Assembly (NCBI RefSeq): GCF_019175285.1
Contig: NC_056525.1
Coordinates: 135,366,925-135,430,924, forward strand
Length of the DNA stretch: 64,000 bases
From: Sceloporus undulatus
Taxonomy: Eukaryota > Chordata > Lepidosauria > Squamata > Phrynosomatidae
Direction of reading: 5' to 3'
Shown: positions 46,955 to 58,979 of the stretch, one piece after another
Numbering within the stretch: the first letter of the stretch is position 1
Layout: every line of letters starts with the position of its first letter
Position numbers and translations under genes: made by a program
The notes under the pieces: generated by a model
What the model saw: only the letters and a program-made list of their open reading frames with translations
Told to the model about the DNA's origin: nothing
Databases searched by the model: none

Positions 46955-49900
46955 AGCCCTCCTTCAACCTGGGCAAAGCGGCCCAGGGACTCTTTGCCCG
47001 CGGAGCGGCGCTTTTCGTTGGGGGCGGGGCCGGGTGAGAGCAGCCCCATAAAGCCGGACTCCCGGCCTCCCCCAGAGGACACGCTCGCCTCCCTTCACCT
47101 GGGCAGCGGCCCAGAGGACTCTTCGCCGTCGGCAGCGGCGTTTTTCTTTGTCTATAGTCCTATGCCATCAGGGAGTTTACTGGACTGCGCCAGGTGCTGG
47201 TTGTGGCTAAAAACTGTTTTTGCGGGCAAGGGGCGAGAAAGCTGTGCCCAAGTCAGCTTAGAACAGGATGACTGCTGTGTCACACCTCTGTTCTCCCTGT
47301 GGTTTACAAGGGGGAGGGAGAGGGCATGGATGCGGGAACGCTTTAGCTGGGGAGGAAGAAGGTAACATCGATGTAAGGGAGCTCCATTGAGGTGTGTGGG
47401 GCAGGGGGAGTATGGCGGTAGGGAAGGTGGACTTGCGTTACAGAGGAAGGCAGATCGATGCTTAATATCTACCTCTCCCTCCGGTCCCCCTCCTAACCCA
47501 AGGGACCTGAGGGTCATCCTAACCGTGCCACAAACCCTGGCGTGCTCTGTGCAATGCCAGGTCGATTAACAACCGGCCCAATCCTCCATGATCTGTTGGA
47601 GGACAGCATTGCGACCTGGCTTGCATTACCGAAACCTGGCTTGGGCCTGGGGAGATGCCGTGTGGGCACAGCGCCTCCCTGCCGGGTTTTCGGTGAAGGA
47701 CCAGCCAGGTTAGGTGGGCGGGGGGGGGGGGCTGTTGCCTTGGTACATAAGAAACCCTTGTCTCTCACCAGAAACCACATCCGACAAACATTCTTATCGA
47801 GTATATTTACCTGACCCTGAAGGCTAGGGACAGTCTAGGGATTCTGTTGGTGTATCGGCCCCCCCGTTGCTAACGGACTCCCTTAAGAGCTGACACAGTT
47901 GGTTGCCAGAGCTGATTTGGAGACGGCCCAGGCTGCTAGTCCTGGGCGACTCACATCCCCTTCGCGGCCCAATAGTTCCATCCGGTGCGGCTCAGGAATT
48001 CATGGATACCATGGGCGGCCATGGGCCTGTCCCAGCTGATTACGGGTCCAACGCATTTTGCGGGTAATACACTGGATTTGGTTTTGTCGGATGCGGAAAT
48101 ACGGTGGGCGGAAATAACTAATATTCCCCCTGCCATGGAGGATCATTTCCTTGTGGAGGCAAAAATCAAGCGTTCTCACCCAGATCCCCCCGGGGGTGGT
48201 GGACCTACTAGGTGGTCCACCCTCGAAGGCTGATGGAAACTGAGAGGTTCGGGAAGCCTTGAGGGGAACATGGTTGGAAATGAAGGCGATTCTGTTGATG
48301 CCCTGACTGGTATTGGATACCGGGTCTCTCTAGGCTATCCCACAGTATCGCTCCCCAGCGCCCTCTCAGGCCTGCTTCCAATGTAAGCCTGGCCCTGGTA
48401 TAGGAAGACTCCGGGCTAGGAAGCGGGTCCTGCGACGGCTAGGCACCACTGGCGGAAACACCTACGCTTAACCGACAAGGCTCTCCTAGAAGCTTTTGGA
48501 GGACTACGAGAAGAGGCGATACGAGCAGCTAGAACTCGTTCTATGTGCTGTGTCGCGTCCGCGGAGTCGCGTCCAGCAGAGTTATTCAGAGTAGTCAGGG
48601 AGCTAAACTCAGCTCCTCCTGCCCTGAACCAGATCCTTGTACCTTCAAAGGCCTGCTGTGACAATTTAACAACTTCTTCGCGGATAAAACAGGTCTAAGC
48701 CGGATTAGCGGATAAGCGAGGTTAACGCCGGCATTATTGCAGACCTAGGGAGAGGCATCCAGGCCTCCGTGGACTCCATTAAAACTGGATCAGTTTGGTT
48801 GGTTAGTACCGTGATGTGGAACAGATCCTTGGAAGCGTTCGGAAGACAACCTGCTCCCTCGATCCCTGTCCCTCATGGCTAGCGGCTCAGGGGGGACCGG
48901 TGGTAACCGTTTGTTACACGGATTAAATACATCTCTGAGGGATGGGCAATTTCCATCCAGCTTGAAATTGGCCACTATAAACCGCTGTTAAAAAGCCCTC
49001 CATCAAACCCCTGATGATAGTAATTATCGGCCAGTCTCACTGCTGCCATTTTTGGGGGAAGGTGATCGAGAGGGCGGTTGCAATCCCTTCATCGATCTTG
49101 GATGAAACCGATTATCTGGATCCATTTCAAACTGCTTTCGGGCGGCTACGGGGTGGACAGCCATGGTCGCTTGGTCGATGCATGTCCTACGTCTGGGCAT
49201 TGACAGGGGAACGGTATCCCCTTGCGACTTCAGTGGTTCCGATCCTAACCTCTCTGGGAGGTTCCAGATGGTGCAGCTGGGAGACGTGTGCTCCGATAAG
49301 AGGGCCTTTACATCTGGGGTCCCTCAAGGAGCCATTCTGTCCCATGCTTTTCACATTTACATGAAACCGCTGGGAGAGATCATCCGGAGACATGGGGCCG
49401 GGGTTATCAGTACGCTGATGACACCCAAATAGTCTTCTCTATGTCCTCGACTGATGCAGTGACTGAGGATGGCGTCTTCCTCTGTGGCCTTCTGGAGTCG
49501 TTAATGGACTGGATGAGGGAAAACCGACTCAGTCTGAATCCAGAGAAACGGAGGTACTTGTGATAGGTTCCCCTGGTCCGGAATGACGGGGTTCCACCTC
49601 CTGAACGGGATCACGCTTCCTGTGAAGGACTCCGTGCACAGTCTGGGGTGCTCCTTGATTCGTTCGCCTCCACCTTACATCTCAGGTGGATGCGCGGTCA
49701 GGAGCACCTGTTCAGCTTCGGCGATTCGCCCAGCTGCGTCCCTACCTGGGCCAGAGGGACCTAGACACGGTGGTACATGCTCTGTAACCTCTGTTGGATT
49801 TCTGCAACGCGCTCTACATGGGGCCAACCCTTGTACATACCCGGAAGCTACTTAGTACAGAATATGGCAGCCAGGACTGGTCACTGGCACACCCAGGGCC

Positions 49901-50405
49901 AGTCATATAAACAACCTATACTTAAAGATCTGCATTGGCTGCCCATTGCTTCCGGGCGCAATACAAGTGTTGGTTATAACCTATAAAGCCCTACTGGCTT
50001 GGGGCAGGATACCTTGAGGACCGCCTCTCCCATACATTCCGCCCCGCAACCTCAGAACATCTGGGCAGACCTACTGAGGGTACCTGGGGCAGATTAGCCT
50101 CCACTGCAAGGAGGACATTTACCATCTCGGCCCCGACCTCTGGAATACGCTGCCCATAGAGCTCCGCTCGGCTACCTCCCTAGCCCAGTTCAGGAAGGAC
50201 TTAAAAACCTTCCTGTTTAGCGAGCGTTCCCGATACAAGCTCTAGTTAGCCCCCCCCCCCCGAGAGCCAATGTAAGCTGCTAGTATTTGATTTTAATGTA
50301 TATTTTAATCTGTTTACTGTTTTTATATTGTATATGTGTATTATGATGTGCACCGCCTTGATTGGAAGAAGGGCGGTATACAAATAAAGCATTTATTTAT
50401 TATTT
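46955..50405 (+). mobile_element. L2-type LINE, long GC-rich copy
   Basis: Two GC-rich direct repeats (46960-47023 and 47089-47150) form the 5' region. The endonuclease region has GPTHFAGNTLDLVLSDAE (47985-48120). The RT has FTSGVPQGAILS near 49310-49345 and an intact YADD at 49411-49422. The C-terminus has LKDLHWLPIASG near 49925 and an EYAAHRAPLG-like stretch near 50150-50180, where related copies read PRLWNSLP. The 3' end is gggcggtatacaaataaagc. Several frame breaks and internal losses are visible, so it is not active. The head and tail are both present, which is unusual for the LINEs here. Confidence 0.82.
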
Positions 50406-50559
50406 ATTATTATTGATTCAGATCATAAACCACTTTTTTTTGTAAGTGGGAATGAGACCAAAGTTACCTCTTTTTGAGTTGATTTCCCCAACATTCTAAG
50501 GAGATGCTAACACTACTGGTGGGGACCCCCACATCCCCCAACATTTTAGGGTAATGCCC

Positions 50560-50662
50560 CTTCTGAACAAATCTTGCCAAGAAAATCCTATGATAGATTA
50601 ATTTTAGGGTCAACGTAAGTGAGAAATGACTTGAAAGTACACAACAACAACAGCAACCAAGT
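50560..50662 (+). mobile_element. Sauria-type SINE 3' tail
   Basis: Only the tail remains: ttgccaagaaaatcctatga, agggtcaacgtaagtgagaa, atgacttgaaagtacacaac and a caacaacag end. It matches the BovB-like tail of Sauria SINEs. Confidence 0.75.
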
Positions 50663-50731
50663 TTACTTCATTTTTGTTTTGTATTTAATTTTTGTCTTTT
50701 TAGAGAGGACACAATAGGGGAAATACAGCAT

Positions 50732-50989
50732 AGATGGGGACAACGTTTGCCCTTTTCCAATCTGTTGGGACTTCTCTTATTCTTCAGGAGTTCTGAAAGA
50801 TTATTGCCAGTGGCAATGAGATTACATTTGCCAGTTGTTTGGATATAGTTCATCTGGTCCTGGAGGCATAAATTCTATCCAAAGAACTGGCAAATGTAAT
50901 CTCATTGCCACTGGCAATAATCTTTCAGAACTCCTGAAGAATAAGAGAAGTCCCAACAGATTGGAAAAGGGCAGACGTTGTCCCCATCT
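50732..50989. repeat. Large inverted repeat at a CR1 5' end
   Basis: Arms of about 114 bp (50732-50845 and 50876-50989) are near-perfect reverse complements around a spacer of about 30 bp. The right arm is in line with the CR1 reading frame that follows. The left arm is its inverted duplicate. Confidence 0.88.
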
Positions 50990-52562
50990 TCAAAAAGGGG
51001 AAAAAAGAGGATCCCAACAATTATTGCCCAGTTAGTCTGACATAAATATTAGGAAAGATCCTAGAGCAGATCATTATACAGAGAGTCTGTGAACATTTAG
51101 AAGGGAATGCCATAATCACAAAAACCCAGCATGAGTTTCTGAGAAACATGTCATGCCAGACTAACCTGATCTTTCTTTCTTTTTTTTCTTTTTTGATAAC
51201 ATTACCAGCTTGGTAGATGAAGGGAATTCTGTGGATATAGCATATCTTAATTTCAGCAAGGCCTTTGACAAGTTCCCCCATGATATTCTTGCAAAAAAAG
51301 TTAGTAAAATGCAGGCTAGACCATGCAACTGTTAGGTGGGTTTGTAATTGGTTGACCAGCTGAAACCAAAGAGTACTCAGAATTGCTCCTCTTCATCCTG
51401 GAGAGAAGTGACCAGTTGGGTGCCACAGGGTTCTGTCTTGGGCCCAGTGCTATTCAACATCTTTATCAATGATTTGGATGAAGGAATAGAGGGCATGCTT
51501 ATAAATAGAGGATCAAAATTCAAAATGACCAGAATAGATTAGAAAGCTGGGCCACACTAACAAAATGAATTCCAACACGGCGAAATGTAAAGTATGGCAC
51601 TTAGGGAGAAAAAATGAAATTCATAGAGGGGACACCTAGCTTAACAAAACTACTGCCTGTTACAGACTGCCGAAATAAAGCTGCTTTGGGTCTCTTTGGA
51701 GGTATGCTGTTTAAATGATACATGCATCCTAAGAATCTGGAAGCTGCACCAAAGCTGCACTCCAGTGCTTACGAATGAAGTGTGGCTTTGGCGCGACCTC
51801 CGGACTCTTAGGACCCAGGCATCATTTAAATAGCATACCTCCAAAGAGACCCAAAGCAGCTTTATTTTGGCAGTCTGTAACAGGCCTACATGTGAAAGGG
51901 ATCTAGGAGACTTGTAGACCACATATTTAACATGAGTCAGCAGTGTGATATGGCTGCTAAAAAGGTCAATGTTGCATCAATAGAAATATATTGTCTAGAT
52001 CAAGGGAAGTAATAATGCCACTCTATTCTGCTTTGGTTAGGCCTCACCTCGAATATTGTGTCCAGTTCTTGGCATCACAGTTCAATAAGGATGTTGAGAA
52101 GCTGGGGCACGTTCAGAGGAGGGTGACTAAAATGGTGAAAGGTCTGGAAACCATGCCCTATGAGGAACGACTTAGGGAGCTGGGTATGTTAAGCCTGGAA
52201 AAGAGAAGATTAAGAGGTGATAAGATAGCCCTGTTTAAATATTTGAAGGGGTGTCACATTGAGGATGGAGCAAGCTTGTTTTCTGCTGCTCCAGAGAACA
52301 GGATCTAGAACAATGGATGCAAGCTATAGGAAAAGAGTTTCCACCTCAACATTAAGAGGAACTTCCTGACAGTAAGGGCGGTTCGACAGAAGAACACACT
52401 CTCTTGGAGTGTAGTGGAGTCTCCTTCTTTGGAGGTCTTTAAGCAAAGGCTAAATGGCCATCTGTCGGGAATGCTTTGATTATGATTTCCTGCATGGAAG
52501 AAGGAGGTTGAACTGGATGGCCCTTGTGGTCTCTTCCAACTTTATGATTCTATGATTCTATA
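50880..52562 (+). mobile_element. CR1 LINE with RT core and 3' end
   Basis: RT segments read PVSLT near 51030, ILEQIIIQRVCEHL near 51060, then a DIAYLNFSKAFDKFPHDIL-like stretch near 51235-51290 and [20 protein letters not shown] near 51410. The YADD region is lost. The C-terminus ([35 protein letters not shown]) spans 52020-52310, and the 3' tip with tgattctatgattcta ends at 52562. A MITE interrupts it at 51655-51885. Confidence 0.85.
51655..51885 (+). mobile_element. MITE with long, near-perfect inverted ends inside CR1
   Basis: gcctgttacagactgcc at the left and ggcagtctgtaacaggc at the right are perfect inverted copies. Similarity extends about 80 bp inward on each arm (ataaagctgctttgggtctc). 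The internal body is shared with 27046-27324. Confidence 0.8.
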
Positions 52563-52659
52563 CTATCTTATAAGTGTCTCCATGGTTATCCCCCCCCCCC
52601 AAAAAAAATTACTAGTAGATTTGAGACATGCCCAGGAAAAGAAGGTGCTAAGTAATATT

Positions 52660-52750
52660 GTTGTTGTTTGCTATTTCTGACTTATGATGACCCTACGGTG
52701 AACTTACCATGGGGTATTCTTGGCAATATTTGTTCAGAGGATGAACAAAT
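52660..52750 (-). mobile_element. Sauria-type SINE tail, reverse
   Basis: The stretch ctatttctgacttatgatga, ccctacggtgaacttaccat and attcttggcaatatttgttc is the reverse complement of the Sauria SINE tail. Confidence 0.65.
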
Positions 52751-52828
52751 ATTGCTCAAGTCACCCGGTGAGCTTCAAGGCTAGAAGGCATCAAAACCAT
52801 GTTTTTCAGAGTTGTACGTCCAAAACAA

Positions 52829-53024
52829 CACTGCAGAAATAACCCAGTTTGAGACTGCTTTAACTGCCCTGGGTCAATACTAGGGAATCCTGGGAAACTG
52901 TAGTTTTTTGTGAGGCATTTAGCCTGTCACACAGCTCCTGGTGCCACAAAAAACTACAATTGCCAGGATTCCCTAGCCCTGAGCCAGGGCAGTTGAAGAA
53001 GTCTGAAAGTGGATTTTCTGCGGT
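52829..53024 (+). mobile_element. MITE with long inverted ends
   Basis: The left arm (cactgcagaaataacccagt, gaatcctgggaaactgtagt) and right arm (aaactacaattgccaggatt, gaaagtggattttctgcggt) are reverse complements with scattered mismatches. The antisense frame in it is a by-product. Confidence 0.75.
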
Positions 53025-53587
53025 AGGTCTTCGATCATAGTGAAACACTCAAGCCACTACAACAATTGGCTCTCATAAAATCACTTTCCAATAAAAGTAC
53101 ATTTGGGTTAAAATTTTCAAGATGCATCTAACCGCTGCCTGAGAAATTTCTATCTAAAATTGCTTTTCTAAGCTTTTTATCTATATATTTCATATATTTC
53201 CAATTCATATTTCCTTCAGTTAAAATTATATTCCTATGAACCACCGAGGGCAACTTTCCACTCTGTAGGCCTGCCTGACATCACGCAGAGTCAAGGGATT
53301 TCCAAGCTCCATTTCAAAATGATAAAAAAGGCGTGTGGAAGGTAAATTAGGGAAGACAGGATGCATGGAAAGAGAGGAGACAGACGGGGCCCAACGGTGA
53401 ATAAACAATTGCCTTTTCACTGCTTTTCTTGCAGCGAAAGGTGGCTTGAAATCAAAGAAGCTTAGAGAAATATAACAGCACTGAATTCTTTGAAGCAAAA
53501 ACATCCAACCTAGAAACAGGAGCATGATTAGAAAGTGAGCACAAGGAAGGAATCGCCTTAAGGATTTGTGGACAATTTGGCCCTCCA

Positions 53588-53636
53588 GATGATGATGATG
53601 ATGATGAGAGGAGAGAGAGATGATGATGATGATGAT
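53588..53636 (+). repeat. GAT-type microsatellite
   Basis: Two tgatga runs are separated by a short gagagag run. Confidence 0.9.
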
Positions 53637-53984
53637 TGCCTACAATTCCCATGAGGCCTAGTCAGAATAACCAATGATGGGTGATTATAAGGGTTGTAGT
53701 TCAAAAACATCTCTTAGTCCACAGTTCCCACCTCTGTGACCTCTCTCTAAATGCTGTCAAACTTGCTCCAGATGACAGGTGAAGAGCCATGGTCTAAGGT
53801 GTGGCAAATGCAATGGCCCATCTAGAAACATTTTCTTTGCTTGCTGTTCAATTACAATTGGTTTTGCTCTACAGTTGTTATTGTTGCAAGCCCTCTGGGC
53901 CATACTCTAGCTGCCAATTAGCACTGCTCAGTTGCCTGCACTACTGATGGAGAGACTGGTAATAAGACTTTAGTAGTGAGCCAA

Positions 53985-54160
53985 TGTGATGTAGTAGTCT
54001 GACTGTGACTCTGGAGATCAGAGTTCAATTCCCTTGTCAGCCATGGAATCCCACTGGGTGACTTGGGTGAGTCACACACTTAACCCCAGGAAACTCTGTG
54101 ACTGGTTTGCCTTAAGGTCACCATAAATCAGAAATGACTTGAAGGCACAGAAGAGGAGGA
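53985..54160 (+). mobile_element. Sauria-type SINE
   Basis: It contains gactctggagatcagagttc, cccactgggtgacttgggtg and the tail gtcaccataaatcagaaatg with acttgaaggcaca. Confidence 0.82.
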
Positions 54161-54229
54161 AGAGGACGAAGAAATTATTGTCTTACCGTTCAGTCTCTCC
54201 AGGCTTGCTATCCTAGGAGGAAATCAGGA

Positions 54230-55045
54230 ACAAGAAGAAAATGATCAAATTTGTAGATGAAACCAAATTAGGATGGCTAGCTAATACCCTGGAAGACAGG
54301 ATCAAAATTCAAAATTATTTTAACAGATTAGAGATTTGGGCCTAAACTAATAAAATGAATTTCAACATGGAGAAATATAGAGTACTACACTTACACGGGG
54401 GGAAACAAATGAAATGGTGACATCTTGCTTGACAACAGTACATATGAAAGGGATCTAGGACTCCTAGTAGACCATAAGTTGAACATGAGTCAATAACATG
54501 ATGCAGCATCTAAAAAAGCCAGTATGATCCTAGGCTGCATCAATAGGTGCGTAGTGGCTAGATCTAGGGAAATGATAGCACCACTCTATTATTCTTTGCT
54601 AAGACCTCACCTGGAATACTGTGTCCAGTTCTGGGCACCACAATTCAAGAGAGATATTGACAAGCTGGACCATGTCCAGAGAAGGGCAACCAAAATGGTG
54701 AAAGGTCTGGAAACTATGCCCTATGAGGAGAGGCTTAGGGAGTTGGATATGTTTAACCTGCAGAAGTGAAGGTTAAAAGATGACACAACAGCCATGTTTA
54801 AATACTGAAAGGGTGTCACATTGAAGAATGAGAAAGCTTGCTCAAGAGATTAGGACACAAAGCAAAGGATTCAAACTACCACAGAAAAAAATGATTCTGC
54901 CTAAACATTATGAAGAGCTGCTTAACTGTGGAATATGCTGCCTGGGAGTGTAGTGGAGAAAAACCTTATTTAGAAGTTTTTAAAGAGAGGGTGGATGGCC
55001 ATCTGTCAAGAGTTCCTTGAGATCTGCCAACTTTAGGATTCTATG
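54230..55045 (+). mobile_element. CR1 LINE 3' half
   Basis: The frame at 54524-54769 encodes [20 protein letters not shown] and [20 protein letters not shown]. The preceding 300 bp correspond to the region upstream of it in CR1 (aattcaacatggagaaat-type). The 3' end decays near 55045 (tttaggattctatga). Confidence 0.82.
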
Positions 55046-55139
55046 AAATAAATACTGGTTGTGGGATTTCTTGTTCTCCTTAGCCCACCCACCCTCTCTT
55101 TATTTACTCCTGATTAGACTAAGCAATACATTCTATAAA

Positions 55140-55295
55140 CCAGCAAAGTGGTGTAGTAGTGTAGTAGTTTGAGTGTTGGGCTACAACTCTGGAAATCATT
55201 CCCTGCTCAGCTATGGAAACCCACTGGGTGACCTTGGCCAAGTCACACACTCACAGCCTCAGAGAAAGCAAAGCCAAACCCCTGTTGGCATACCC
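55140..55295 (+). mobile_element. Sauria-type SINE, 3' truncated
   Basis: Head and body are present (gtagtagtttgagtgttggg, aacccactgggtgaccttgg). The BovB-like tail is missing. Confidence 0.75.
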
Positions 55296-55384
55296 TACAC
55301 CCCCTGTGCTGGATATGGGGGTCCCAATTAGAAAATAGGACAGGGAATCGGAAAATAGGTCACCCTATTTAGTTTATCTGTATG

Positions 55385-56640
55385 TAGATAACATGCATAA
55401 AAGACTTAGACTTGAAGCAGGAGGAGAGAGAATCCAAGGTTGGAATATTGAGAACCTAAGATATGCAGATAATACAGTACTATTATCAACAAACCAACAA
55501 AGACCTGGAGCAACTACTGAAGATGTTAAGGAGGAATGTGCCAAAGTAGCCTTGCTTATGAACATTAAGAAAACAAGAATAATGACCACAGAAGATCTAA
55601 AGTTCAACCAAGATAATGAGAAAATAGAAATAGTCAAAGAGTTTCCATATCTTGGTTCAAACATTAATAAGAATGGAGACTACAATCAAGAAATTACAAG
55701 AAGGCTAAGATTGGGAAAAGTAGCTATGAAAGAAATTGACAATATCCTAAAAAGCAAAGACTTAACTCTGAATTCTATGGGCGGGTTACAAACGGACCTC
55801 AAGGGGCCGTTTTCCCGCTGCCGCCATTCGCTGCGTAGGGAAGCCCCAGCGGCCAGACCGCGAGGCTTCCCCGCGCAGTGAAAAAGGAGCGCCGAAATGG
55901 CGCTCCTTTTTGAAAAGCGAAAGTGGCGCCACAAGGGGTGGAGCATGCCCTCGCGGCATCACTTCTGCCGCAACACATCTGGACGCGCAGCGTCCAAGAC
56001 ATCAAAATGGCGGCGCCCATGTGGATGGGCGCCGCCATTTACGACGCACTCCGCGCGTACTGGGAGGAAGGGCCGTGAGGAACGTAAGAACCTTCCTAAC
56101 CCTAATACGGCCCTTCCTAACCCTAGTACGCGTGGAGCGCTACTTTATGGCGGTTTGTAACCCGCCAAAGTGAGGCTGGTCCAAGCCATTTTATTCCCCA
56201 TTACCATGTATGGATGTGAGAGCTGGACAGTGAAAACAGTGAGCATACAGAAAATACTGTAAACCCTTTTGAGATGTGGTGCTGAAGAAGAGTGCTGAGG
56301 ATATTGAGGTCAGCCAAGAATACCAATAAATGGGTTCTTGAAGAGATCAAGCCTGAGCTATCCCTGGAAGCCAGGATGACTAAACTGAGTCTGCTGCATT
56401 CTGGCCACATGATGAGAGGGCATGAATCATTAGGGGGAAAATAATGGTGGGTAAGGCAGAGGGAAGCAGAAAGACAGAAAGATCGCATGCCAGATAGATG
56501 GATTCAATCAGAGATACCATAGGCCAGAACCTGCAGGATTTTAGCAGAGCAGTGGAGGACAGGGAATCTTGGAGAAGTCTAATTTACAAGGTTGCCCTGA
56601 ATCAATGTCAATTTGAGGGCAGTTAACAACAGCAACCAGG
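55385..56640 (+). mobile_element. BovB/RTE LINE C-terminal half, split by a MITE
   Basis: The frame at 55393-55770 holds IENLRYADNTVLLSTNQ, so the RT box reads YADN (55462-55473), with Asn in place of the second catalytic Asp. It is followed by NIKKTRIM and NKNGDYNQEITRRLRLGK. After the MITE it resumes with VRLVQAILFPITMYGCESWT at about 56170. The 3' end lies near 56640. Unlike the BovB copies near the exons, this one keeps the RT end. Confidence 0.85.
55779..56167 (+). mobile_element. GC-rich MITE inside BovB
   Basis: ggcgggttacaaac and gtttgtaacccgcc form a perfect 14-bp inverted pair at the ends of a 389-bp GC-rich insert, with BovB coding sequence on both sides. The body contains aaatggcggcgcccatgtgg. 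Open frames in it are composition effects. Confidence 0.82.
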
Positions 56641-56644
56641 TTAA

Positions 56645-57010
56645 GATTAACATAGGTCCAGCACCTTCTTAGCTCAAGTCAATGAACTGAATTCCCTTGA
56701 ACCCTGGGAGGAGTGTCACTAATGGGGTGTGAAATACAGACCACACCTGATGACACCCTAAAAGAAGGGTACACCACTACTCCCCAAATATCTGCCTTTT
56801 GGCAGAATGGACTGTGGCATTCAACTGCATCCCTTTAAAATGCTGAAGAAATGGTGGGAGTGGGGCAAAGCTTAGTGTAAAGAAAAAGGAGAGGCCCCAG
56901 GGTTTTGTTTTTTTAATTTAATTTTTAATCTTAAGAAAAGTTATTATTCTTTTTTAAAAAAATTAAATCATCACATCATACCAAATATTCACTTTAACAA
57001 CACAAAACAG
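56645..57010. other. Intergenic, nothing recognised
   Basis: No gene or repeat family could be supported here. Confidence 0.4.
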
Positions 57011-57014
57011 TGTA

Positions 57015-57261
57015 CAGTCTGCCGTTCCTTTACACAGGGATCCGTTCCAGACCCCACCCCCTGCTTAAAGGGAATTCTGCATATGCTCAAGCCCCATTTA
57101 AATGAATGGGGCATGTGCATGCGGTGGCAGAGTGGCACACGCACACCATGGGAGCGCGTGCCATTACCCCTTATGGGGCATGCTGCCCCTTTTCCCAGCA
57201 CGGGTTTTAGCATATGCTGAAAGCTGCGTAAGGCGCACCCGCATATGCTGCAGGCACATTG
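57015..57261 (+). mobile_element. Mariner-like MITE
   Basis: It starts cagtctgccgttcctttaca, ends ctgcaggcacattg, and has TA on both sides. It shares gctgaaagctgc and the general plan with 30998-31242. Confidence 0.68.
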
Positions 57262-57773
57262 TACATGCATTGAGGCTATGTGTATGATATTATAATTTAA
57301 AGGTATAATTTTAATTTTTCTAGTTATTTATGTCACAGTTCTTGCCATTAGATTCAGTGATATACAGGAATTACAATTTGCGATTAACCTTTGTACAAAA
57401 AACATTACTAAAGGTTCTGTATGGTGTGGTGTAGGAAGAAGTCAATGGTGGGGTGACACCATGAGTAATGGCACTGGATGATTCCAACCCTAGTGATGCC
57501 AATGCATCTTGGCAGTATTGGTTGCTCCCAAAGATGCTACAAGGCCTCTGTCATTCTCTCTGAGCCATTTTCCTTATCAGTTTCCCACAACATTCATAAT
57601 TGCTCAGGGAAGTAGAAAGTGAGCAGTCTGGAAAACTGGGAAGCAGGTCCTCTGAACGTTGTTCCTCAGAAACATCCACAAAGCCCCTGTGCTTTTTCTC
57701 ATGCTACTAATGCATGGTAACTGGAGTTTCTAATATTCCTCAAGAATGTTCAGGGAAAATAAGCTAGTTACAA

Positions 57774-57911
57774 TGTCAGCTAATTTGGAGCTTGTCCACT
57801 AATTTCACTGGCAAATGCTCTAAAACAAGAGTAGTAGCAAATAAATTTCCCCATGCAATCCCCAGAGTATTTGGCAGTGAAATTAGTGGACAAGCTCCAA
57901 ATTAGCTGACA
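57774..57911. repeat. 43-bp inverted repeat with a 52-bp spacer
   Basis: Arms 57774-57816 and 57869-57911 are reverse complements with a single mismatch. The sequence belongs to no repeat family I recognise. Confidence 0.92.
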
Positions 57912-57914
57912 ACA

Positions 57915-58975
57915 AGTGTCCTTGCAACAAGTGTCCAAGAAGCAAACTACTGAATTTCCTCTAAATAAACTATTAATATGGGCATGTTTGAGAGTACCTG
58001 CTGCTTACCAGAATCTAATCTGGACCACTTCTTCATACCAATTTGCCCTAAAAGACTGATGCAAAATTACACTTTTAAACTCCTACATTTTGTTTCATAA
58101 TTATGCTTCAGTTAATAATTTTCTGACACTTGAAGCAGGCATTTTGTAACAAAATGAAGGACGAAACCTAGGTTTATAACATTCTGCTCGGCTGCTATTT
58201 TCTCTGCTCCCGCAACATCAGTTTCAAAGGAATACGTTTAAAGTTGCACGGAGTAACTAAAAGACAGCATACAAATGCCCTAGTCTCAATAAAAGGGTTA
58301 AACGAAATTAAATATAAGGAAAGTTAAATAACCATAGTTGGGGAGGGCGAGATAAAAAGGGTGAGATAACAGGATAAAGTGTCAAACCTGAGAGAGAGAA
58401 AGAGGAATAAATAGCAATTAGTACAAACAGTCAGAACTGGAGAAATGTAATGAAATGAATTAGTGCAAAAATAAATAAACTGTAGACAATGCATATAAGA
58501 GAGAAAGGTGTACTTACTCAGATATGTTCACAAATGAAGTTCAGCTATGAACTTTCCTTTCAGGGAATTATCACCTGGAACTAAACCTGGCTAGAATAGA
58601 AATGTATCACAATCATTTGCCCTTAGCTTTCTGATATTTGTTCTCCTGATTTTGCTCTCCAGAACAAATTAATACTCAAATGCTAATATTTTCATCATGG
58701 TATGCTTTTTGTTTTCTGTTTCATCCCAGTACATAGGGATGTTCTGCCTTCACTCCCGCTTTCTCTATGTTCTGTTAAGTGAGCTGGTCCTGGGGAAATG
58801 CTGGAAGGAAGACCACACCTTTGGAGGAGGCACTAAGCTACTGTTGGTAAGGCAGAGCCTGAAACATACACACTGATGCAGAACAAATACAACAGAGGTG
58901 TAAAAAGCTGGGTCAGAGGGCTTGTTCAAAGTGCTCAAAAGTAGAATGTATTGTTCATATTCTTTTAAACATAAC
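57915..58975. other. Intergenic, nothing recognised
   Basis: AT-rich sequence without a supported gene. The antisense frame at 58765-59124 has no family features. Confidence 0.4.
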
Positions 58976-58979
58976 AGTT

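Noticed and set aside
47542-48233. Host gene in the GC-rich region
   Set aside because: The translations match L2 LINE endonuclease patterns, with frame breaks.
53640-53730. DNA transposon fragment beside the GAT repeat
   Set aside because: Short similarity to common lizard repeats was suspected, but no ends could be defined.
55779-56167. CpG-island promoter
   Set aside because: Perfect inverted ends and interruption of a BovB reading frame identify it as an inserted MITE.
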